Shown here: in pieces, positions 57,830 to 64,000 of the stretch | How the letters are laid out: the number at the start of each line of letters is the position of its first letter | Position numbering within the stretch: the first letter of the stretch is position 1 | Assembly (NCBI GenBank): GCA_036873135.1 | Contig: JAPTYO010000007.1 | Coordinates: 14,118,763-14,182,762 of the forward strand | DNA length: 64,000 nucleotides | Direction of reading: 5' to 3' | From: Clarkia xantiana subsp. parviflora | Lineage: Eukaryota; Streptophyta; Magnoliopsida; Myrtales; Onagraceae | Notes under the pieces: generated by a model | The model's input: the letters and a program-made list of their open reading frames with translations, nothing else | Told to the model about the DNA's origin: nothing | Database searches by the model: none | Translations under genes and position numbers: made by a program

Positions 57830-60800
57830 ATGGCTGATAACACCATTGAGGATCCTCTCTATTTACATCCATCGGACACCACTGGCTTGTTGTTGATTCC
57901 ATTTCAGCTCCAAGGTTCCAGCAACTACCATGCCTGGAGTACAGCTATCAAGGAAGGACTTCTTGTCAAGAACACGATTGGTTTTATTGATGGCAGCTTC
58001 TCAAGATTGAGTGTCCCTGTGGCACAACATGTGAGATGGGATAGGGCCAATGCCATTGTTAAGGCGTGGCTTAGGAACACAGTTGCTAAGGAGCTGGTCA
58101 ATGGTTTGGTTTACAACAACACAGCTTTGTCTATTTGGAATGATCTTAAAGAAATGTTTGATAAAGTTGATGGTACACAAATCTTCCAGCTCACAAGAGA
58201 AATATACCAATGTTCACAAGGTGCTCTTTCAATCACTGAGTATTTTGGGAAAATGAAGCAGTTGTGGGATGCGTTGGGTTCTATTGATGATTTGAGGCTT
58301 GAATGCTCAGCTGATAGCAAGATTATCAATGAACATAAGGAGAAACAAAGATTGATTGCTTTCCTCTTGGGACTGAATGAATCATTTGCTCATGTAAGAA
58401 GTAGCTTATTGATGAGGCAACCACTCCCTTCACTAAGTGTGGCTTTCTCTGTGTTGTTGCAAGAAGAGAGTCAACGTGCAATTGCTGGTTCAATAGGGGA
58501 TATGGGAGAAGCTACTGCTTTATACTCTCAAAGGAACTTCCTCAATTCAAGGGGTCCTAACTATGGCAATGGCAATGACTCAGGCAATGGAGGTAATGGT
58601 TCAAGGCCTAATGCTTCTTTTCCAAGAAACTACAATTCCAATGGAGGGATTTCATCTTATGGAGGTTTCAATGGGGCTTCTAATGCTTCAACTGGGAAAA
58701 CAGGCAAGATTGATAAGTCTAATTGGTTATGCACCTATTGTGGCAAGATGCGGCACAAAGTGGAGACATGTTGGAAGAAGCATCCACAACTTGCACCTTC
58801 TTCTGCTTTGAAACGTCCATGGAATTCAGCTAATGTTAGCATTGATGAGAGTCCTCAATCTAACTTGGTTGAGCATGTAGCTGCTGGGGATAAGAGGATT
58901 TTTCATGGGACATGTGAGAAAAGGATTTTGCACACTGGTTTGGATAGAAGGGTTCAACATGTGGCAATTCAAGATGATTTTGAGCCTCTTTCTAATGAAG
59001 AAGATGAGCTTGTACGTGTGAACATGGCAGGTATATCCAATCCATCTTCTTCTATGATATGGATTGTAGACTCAGGTGCTACAAACCACATCACTCATCA
59101 TTTGAGCTGGCTACACAACTTGAGAAAGACTGATTCCAATCATCAATTTGTTCATTTGCCTAATGGTAACAAATGTAGGATTACTCATATTGGGAGCTGC
59201 TCCTTCTCTTCTGGTTTCACCTTGGATGACATCCTCTATGTGCCTGATTTCAAGTTCAACTTGATTTCAGTGTCTAAACTCCCAACTCAATTGAATTGCA
59301 AAGTTATATTCACTTTTGCCAATGTGTTGATTCAGGGCCATGTTGGGAAGCCAATCGTGATTGGTGAGAGATCTAAGGGGCTTTATACACTCAGGGATTC
59401 AGTACCTTCAAGCTCAAGCAAGGTGGTGGCAGCTCATACCATTTCTAAAACAAATAAGGAGAATGCTTGGACCTGGCATAGGCGTTTGGGACACATTTCA
59501 GCTACACATTTGAGTCATTTGAATAATGTGTTGTGTTTAAGTGATTCTTCTAGAAGTTGTGTCAAACAATGTACCATCTGCCCTTTGGCCAAGCAAACCA
59601 GATTATCATTTCCTATTAGTCAATCACATGCCTCTACTCCTTTTGCCTTAATACATTTGGATCTTTGGGGTCCATACAAAGTTCCAACCATCAAAGGCTA
59701 CCAATATTTCCTTACAATTGTGGATGACTTCTCAAGGGCTACTTGGGTTTTCTTGATGAAGCATAAGAGTGATACTTTCATCCACATCCAAAGTTTTTTA
59801 TTGATGGTTCAGAACCAGTTTGGGACTATGGTCAAGATTGCTAGGAGTGACAATGGATCTGAGTTCATCAATTCCATTTGCAAGGATCATTTCCTTCTTT
59901 TGGGAATTCAACACCAAACTAGTTGTCCTTACACTCCTCATCAGAATGGAAGAGTGGAGCGCAAGCATAGACAAATTTTGAATATAGCAAGGGCATTGCG
60001 TTTTCAGGCTTCTATGCCAATCAAATATTGGGGTTATTGTGTGCTCACTGCTTGTTACTTGATCAACTGCATACCTTCATCCTCTTTGCAATTCAAATCT
60101 CCAATGGAGGTGTTATATGGCAAGCAACCTTCCATCAACCATCTAAGAATCATTGGATGTCTGTGTTTTGCCACCAACTTGAACAACTTGGATAAATTTG
60201 GTTCAAGAGCTGAGCCTTGCATTCTAATGGGATATTCCACTTCACAAAAAGGTTATCTTGTGATGAAGATATCTAATTCAACTTTCCATGTATCAAGAGA
60301 TGTTGCTTTCCATGAGCACATCTTTCCATTTGGCATGTCTAAAGCAGAGCTGAGATCTCTGTTGCCTACTTGCTTGGAGTCCAAGTTATTGATTGAAGAG
60401 TCTTCTTCTAATGATCAAAGCTCTCTTGATAGAGCTCCTTTGGTTTCTCCACCTATTCTTGATGAATTCATTGCTCCTCAGCCACCTCCTCAGCCACCTT
60501 CTCAGCCACCAATGGTTGAAGTCATGCCTCCACAAATCCCAACCTTAAGAAGGAGTGCAAGGATTGCTCAACTTAGAGGAGCTTCTACTTCCAATGTTGT
60601 ATTTGGTTTAGAGAAGTATATCTCATATGATCATCTGAATCCTAACTTTACTTGCTTCTTGGCCTCCATTGACAAAGTTAGGGAGCCTTTTACTTACAAG
60701 CAAGCAGTCAAGGATTCAAATTGGGTGGTGGCAATGAAGGATGAGATCAAAGCTTTGCAAGATAACAACACATGGAGGATTGTGGATCTGCCTCATGGTA

Positions 60801-62290
60801 AGTCATCTATTGGTTGTAAATGGGTGTTTAGGGTGAAGTACAATTCTGATGGTTCTATTGAGAGATACAAAGCAAGGCTGGTTGCTAAAGGCTTCACTCA
60901 AGTAGAAGGGACTGACTTCAATGAAACCTTTTCCCCTGTGGTGAAAATGACAACTGTAAGGATTGTTTTGGCAATGGCAGCCTCATATTCTTGGGGCTTG
61001 TTTCACATGGATGTGAACAATGCTTTCCTTCAGGGTGACTTGCATGAGGAGGTCTATATGGATATTCCACAAGGCTTTGATTCTACAAAGTCTGATCTAG
61101 GCTCTCCAAGGCGTGTATGCAAGCTTTTAAAGTCTCTTTATGGGTTGAAACAAACTTCTAGGCAATGGAACATCAAACTCACCAATACCTTGTTGAATAA
61201 TGGATATACTCAAAGTGCTTCTGATCATTCCTTGTTCACCAAGGTAAATGGTAAGGATAGAGTATTTCTCCTCATTTATGTGGATGACTTACTTATCACA
61301 GGTTCAAATACCTGTATGATTGACCAATTGAAGTCCACTCTCAAATCCCATTTCAAGCTCAAAGATTTGGGCAACTTGAGATATTTCTTGGGTTTGGAAA
61401 TTGCTAGGTCTAAGGAGGGTTTGGTCATCAATCAAAGGAAGTATGCGCTTGAGCTCATTGAAGAGGCTGGATTGGGAGCTGCTAGGCCAACTGAGACTCC
61501 TATGGAGTTCAACCTCAAACTCACTACTTGTGAGTATGATGAGGCTACAAAGACTTCTTCTGATGATTTGCTCTTGGAGGATGCCACTGCTTATAGAAGA
61601 TTGGTGGGCAAACTTCTTTACTTGACCATGACTAGGCCAGACATTAGCTTCTCAGTTCAAAGGATAAGTCAATTTGTTGATAAACCTAAGAAGTCTCATC
61701 ATGATGCAGCCATGAGGATCATTAAATACATCAAAGGAAGCCCTGGCCAGGGTTTGCTTTATCCTTCAAATAATGCCCTTGACTTGAGTCTCTACTGTGA
61801 TTCAGATTGGGCAGCCTGTCCTTTTAGTAGGAAGTCAGTAAGTGCTTATTGTGTAAGGCTTGGAGGAGCTATGGTGGGTTGGAAAGTAAAGAAGCAAGAC
61901 ACAATTTCTCTTTCCAGTGCAGAGGCTGAATATAGATGCTTAAGGGTGGCTATACAAGAAGCTCTTTGGGTTGCTAGACTATTGAAGGAACTTGGGATGC
62001 ATTTGCAATTACCTATACCCATCTTCACAGATAGTGAATCTGCTGTGAAGATTGCTAAGAACCCTATGTTTCATGAACGCACAAAACACATTGAGTTAGA
62101 TTGTCATTTCACTAGGCATCACATTCAATCATGGCAAATTTCAGCTAAACATGTTGCCTCTCGGGACCAATTGGCAGACTTTCTTACCAAGGCACTTGTC
62201 AAGAAGCAACATATTGCCCTTCTCAAGCTCTATGGAATCAAGGATGTGTTTCATGAAAATAAAGGAGAAGAAAAAGATGGGAGCATATAG
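57830..62290 (+). CDS. Copia Gag-Pol polyprotein, intact
   Basis: 1486 residues after a leader of about 556 bp. Domains in order: Gag (about 20-250, with NYHAWSTAIKEGL near the start); a CCHC zinc knuckle at about 301 (CTYCGKMRHKVETC); aspartic protease active site DSGA at about 414; integrase HHCC motif from about 549 (WHRRLGH ... CTICPLAKQ); integrase core with Asp in IHLDLWGPY (about 609), Asp in RSDNGSEF (about 673) and Glu in QNGRVERKHR (about 706); reverse transcriptase from about 960 with YVDDLL at about 1150; RNase H with CDSDWAACP at about 1322 and LSSAEAEY. Integrase before RT defines Copia. All catalytic motifs are intact. The stop codon TAG (62288-62290) lies inside the 3' LTR. 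Confidence 0.97.
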   Translation: MADNTIEDPLYLHPSDTTGLLLIPFQLQGSSNYHAWSTAIKEGLLVKNTIGFIDGSFSRLSVPVAQHVRWDRANAIVKAWLRNTVAKELVNGLVYNNTALSIWNDLKEMFDKVDGTQIFQLTREIYQCSQGALSITEYFGKMKQLWDALGSIDDLRLECSADSKIINEHKEKQRLIAFLLGLNESFAHVRSSLLMRQPLPSLSVAFSVLLQEESQRAIAGSIGDMGEATALYSQRNFLNSRGPNYGNGNDSGNGGNGSRPNASFPRNYNSNGGISSYGGFNGASNASTGKTGKIDKSNWLCTYCGKMRHKVETCWKKHPQLAPSSALKRPWNSANVSIDESPQSNLVEHVAAGDKRIFHGTCEKRILHTGLDRRVQHVAIQDDFEPLSNEEDELVRVNMAGISNPSSSMIWIVDSGATNHITHHLSWLHNLRKTDSNHQFVHLPNGNKCRITHIGSCSFSSGFTLDDILYVPDFKFNLISVSKLPTQLNCKVIFTFANVLIQGHVGKPIVIGERSKGLYTLRDSVPSSSSKVVAAHTISKTNKENAWTWHRRLGHISATHLSHLNNVLCLSDSSRSCVKQCTICPLAKQTRLSFPISQSHASTPFALIHLDLWGPYKVPTIKGYQYFLTIVDDFSRATWVFLMKHKSDTFIHIQSFLLMVQNQFGTMVKIARSDNGSEFINSICKDHFLLLGIQHQTSCPYTPHQNGRVERKHRQILNIARALRFQASMPIKYWGYCVLTACYLINCIPSSSLQFKSPMEVLYGKQPSINHLRIIGCLCFATNLNNLDKFGSRAEPCILMGYSTSQKGYLVMKISNSTFHVSRDVAFHEHIFPFGMSKAELRSLLPTCLESKLLIEESSSNDQSSLDRAPLVSPPILDEFIAPQPPPQPPSQPPMVEVMPPQIPTLRRSARIAQLRGASTSNVVFGLEKYISYDHLNPNFTCFLASIDKVREPFTYKQAVKDSNWVVAMKDEIKALQDNNTWRIVDLPHGKSSIGCKWVFRVKYNSDGSIERYKARLVAKGFTQVEGTDFNETFSPVVKMTTVRIVLAMAASYSWGLFHMDVNNAFLQGDLHEEVYMDIPQGFDSTKSDLGSPRRVCKLLKSLYGLKQTSRQWNIKLTNTLLNNGYTQSASDHSLFTKVNGKDRVFLLIYVDDLLITGSNTCMIDQLKSTLKSHFKLKDLGNLRYFLGLEIARSKEGLVINQRKYALELIEEAGLGAARPTETPMEFNLKLTTCEYDEATKTSSDDLLLEDATAYRRLVGKLLYLTMTRPDISFSVQRISQFVDKPKKSHHDAAMRIIKYIKGSPGQGLLYPSNNALDLSLYCDSDWAACPFSRKSVSAYCVRLGGAMVGWKVKKQDTISLSSAEAEYRCLRVAIQEALWVARLLKELGMHLQLPIPIFTDSESAVKIAKNPMFHERTKHIELDCHFTRHHIQSWQISAKHVASRDQLADFLTKALVKKQHIALLKLYGIKDVFHENKGEEKDGSI

Positions 62291-62481
62291 GAATGTATAG
62301 CTTTCCACATACAATATATCCTTGTGCATACTAGATCACTAGATTAGCTTAGCTTGTGAACTAAGTTAGTTTAGTTAGTTAGATCTTCTTACTAGTATAT
62401 ATACTAGTTCTATACATTGTAACACATGATTTTGGTTGATCAATACATTTCATATTCAATCTAAATCCTCCAAGCTTTATA
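62286..62481 (+). repeat. 3' LTR
   Basis: Same 196 bases as the 5' LTR by eye; its first bases also encode the polyprotein stop codon. Confidence 0.95.
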
Positions 62482-62557
62482 ACTATATCTATACAAATTT
62501 ATAAAGTTGATGGGGTGCGACTACACCCCCTCAACTACATGTAGGTCTGCTCATGAC
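62482..62557 (-). mobile_element. hAT relic, right part, interrupted by Copia
   Basis: AAATTTATAAAGTTGATGGG-GTGCGACTACACCC...TAGGTCTGCTCATG is the inverted counterpart of the left 70 bases of the hAT element at 1352 (CAGGGGCGGACCTA...GTCGCACCCGCTCAACTTT). Confidence 0.65.
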
Positions 62558-62801
62558 GAAGAGCCACTGAGTGGCATCCACGTGTTGGATCCGGGGTATT
62601 GAATAATGTCTCTTGTTTAGGTCTCCTTAAATTCCCTGGTCCTGAAGGTTTATACCCTATCTTCTATTAAATAAATTGGGATATAGTGAAAGAGTCTGTT
62701 TGCAATATGGTGAAAACTCACATATACATAGTACAGTCTTCAAAATTTTATTATTTGAACTCATTAACAAGAAATCCATATATCTCTGGACATCATAAGA
62801 A
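62558..62801. other. short spacer
   Basis: No gene or repeat recognised between the hAT relic end and the MULE-like element. Confidence 0.4.
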
Positions 62802-63657
62802 TGGTTAATAACCTATGAAAGATTTGAAGTTTGGCTCATGTTAACCGGAGAGGTCTGAAGTTTCAAAAGTTAATATGGAAGGTCTGAAGTTTCAACTTTG
62901 TTGATTTAAGGTTTTCCGTCCATTTTTAGGGTTAAATTTAACAGAATGGTCTGAAATGACACTTTTGCCCCTTTTAATATTTTGTTTTATTTAATATCTT
63001 ATTTGAGAAAATGTGAAATGATAAAATTACCCCTGAAGTCAAATTAAAACCAACCCGGCTCCGGCCACTCGACTCCACCACCACCACCCCGACTCCGGCG
63101 ACCACCACCTCGGCTCCAGAAACCACCACCCAACACGGGCGACCGCCACCACGGCTTTGATTAGGCCCAAATCAGAGCCACCGGCCCCGGAGCTCTGTGG
63201 CTCTGGTCGGGGCCACAGAGCTCCAGATCGGAGCTATGTGGCTCCGATTTGGGCCCAATCGGAGCCGTGGTGGCGGTCGCCGGAGTTGGGTGGTGGTCGT
63301 CAGAGCTGGGTGGTGGTCGCCGGAGCTGGGGTGGTGGTTGCCGGAGTCGGGGTGGTGGTCGCCGGAGCCGGGATGGCGGTGGTCGGAGCCGTAGTGGCTT
63401 TAAGGACATTTTTGTCGTTTCATTTCAAGCATGTGAGGGGCACACTTTGATAGAAGGGCATTTTGAAAATTTTAATTTTATTTCCGGTCATATGCCAAGC
63501 ACGTGACCAACTTCCGTCAGTTTTAACGGAAAAAATTAACGGAGACCTCTTATATCCACAAAGTTGAAACCTCAGACCTCTCAAATCAACATTTGAAACT
63601 TCAGACCTATCTGGTTAACATGTGCCAAACTTCAGACCTTTCCTAGGTTATTAATCC
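62802..63657. mobile_element. MULE-like foldback element, 9-bp TSD
   Basis: Ends TGGTTAATAACCTATGAAAG and, reversed, GGATTAATAACCTAGGAAAG. The flanks TCATAAGAA (62793-62801) and TTATAAGAA (63658-63666) differ at one base. It has AGGTCTGAAGTTT blocks, CCGTCAGTTTTAACGG, the internal palindrome at 63486-63508 and a GC-rich centre with GGCGACCACC/GGTGGTCGCC repeats (63055-63400). Open frames there are repeat artefacts. It lies next to the second SRS copy. Confidence 0.88.
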
Positions 63658-63666
63658 TTATAAGAA

Positions 63667-63947
63667 TGCATAAATACCAATTCATCTTTCACTTAATTTG
63701 TTCACAATTCATAAAATGTAGCCTTAATGTGTTAGGTGCAGAAAAATATTCAGTTCATTTCATCGATAATTTTCGTACATAAATCTACTCATCTATTTAA
63801 ACCCATTCTAATACAAATATTGCTATTCATCCCCCCACATCCTATATATTACTAATAAAGTCATATATAATGTATTGTTACATAACATAAGAGAAATGAA
63901 TGAACAAAGATGTTGAAGAGACGACTGTAACAACATCGCGACTTTTC
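63667..63947. other. 3' flank of the second SRS copy
   Basis: From about 63675 it repeats 55126-55245 (TACCAATTCATCTTTCACTT, TTCACAATTCATAAAA, TGAACAAAGAT, CTGTAACAACATCGCGACT) but contains about 150 bp more after TGTAGCCTTA. Confidence 0.7.
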
Positions 63948-64000
63948 TACGACCTCGGCGGTGGGAAGAACTGTGTTCCGATACCCATGAAAGCACTGAG
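63948..64000 (-). CDS. 3' end of a second SHI/LRP1 (SRS) gene, running off the window
   Basis: Minus-strand codons encode LSAFMGIGTQFFPPPRS and stop, identical in protein to the end of the exon at 55246-55634, with only a few base differences. The rest of this copy lies beyond the window, so whether it is the complete gene cannot be judged here. Both copies have the same orientation, about 8.7 kb apart. Confidence 0.75.

Larger units (their letters stand above)
57078..62481 (+). mobile_element. intact Copia LTR retrotransposon with non-canonical LTR ends
   Basis: Two 196-bp LTRs (57078-57273, 62286-62481) that I find identical, both starting TATAGGAATG and ending GCTTTATA, flanked by the perfect 5-bp duplication ACTAT (57073-57077 and 62482-62486). 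A primer-binding site TGGTATCAGAGC, complementary to initiator tRNA-Met, starts directly after the 5' LTR, and a purine-rich tract (AAAAAGATGGGAGCA) directly precedes the 3' LTR. A single 1486-codon polyprotein spans the interior. Identical LTRs and an unbroken frame imply a very recent insertion. Confidence 0.97.

Overview
This is nuclear DNA of a flowering plant, most likely a eudicot. Genes have short GT-AG introns in an AT-rich background, and the products are plant-specific or plant-type: ZF-HD and RADIALIS-like transcription factors, a group C MAP kinase, an RD19 papain, a gamma-carbonic-anhydrase-like complex I subunit and a SHI/LRP1 factor. No species can be named from the sequence alone.

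Host genes, left to right: ZF-homeodomain gene (6531-7421 +); RADIALIS-like MYB (11094-11319 -); RER1 Golgi retrieval receptor (18455-20210 -) sharing a short divergent promoter with the gamma-CA gene (20957-22789 +); 20S proteasome alpha1/PAF (23942-26246 -); a plastid ycf1-like pseudogene (about 30541-30945 +); tRNA-Ser(CGA) (31067-31148 -); ribosomal protein eS7 (34228-35225 +); two orphan 3' exons of an unrecognised gene (36154-36506 -); a 13-exon Sec14-like SFH gene (38692-42357 -) with an inverted pseudogene copy of its last four exons (36870-38146 +); MPK7-like MAP kinase (44797-46452 +); RD19 cysteine protease (48094-50014 +); and the last exon of a SHI/SRS gene (55246-55634 -), present again at the right edge of the window.

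The rest is dominated by mobile DNA, much of it placed to the base by target-site duplications (TSDs). There is one Copia retrotransposon with identical LTRs and one long open polyprotein (57078-62481), and one complete PIF/Harbinger transposon with an intact transposase (50387-54824). A hAT relic at 1352-3276 has a second hAT element nested inside it. Three more short Ac-like hAT elements each carry a different repeated subterminal motif. There is a CACTA MITE, and eight non-autonomous MULE-like elements with related termini, five of which share an internal palindrome. Two older Copia relics occur; one is split by a MULE with a perfect 9-bp TSD.

The host genes are mostly housekeeping (proteasome, ribosome, complex I, ER retrieval) or developmental and stress genes, and no operon-like or clustered pathway is evident. 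I found no convincing undescribed multi-gene system. The most unusual signals are the MULE palindrome family, the motif-switching hAT elements, the SFH inverted duplication that could form hairpin RNA, and the Copia element with TATA...TATA LTR ends. All gene models are ab initio from splice signals and remembered family consensus; no searches were run.
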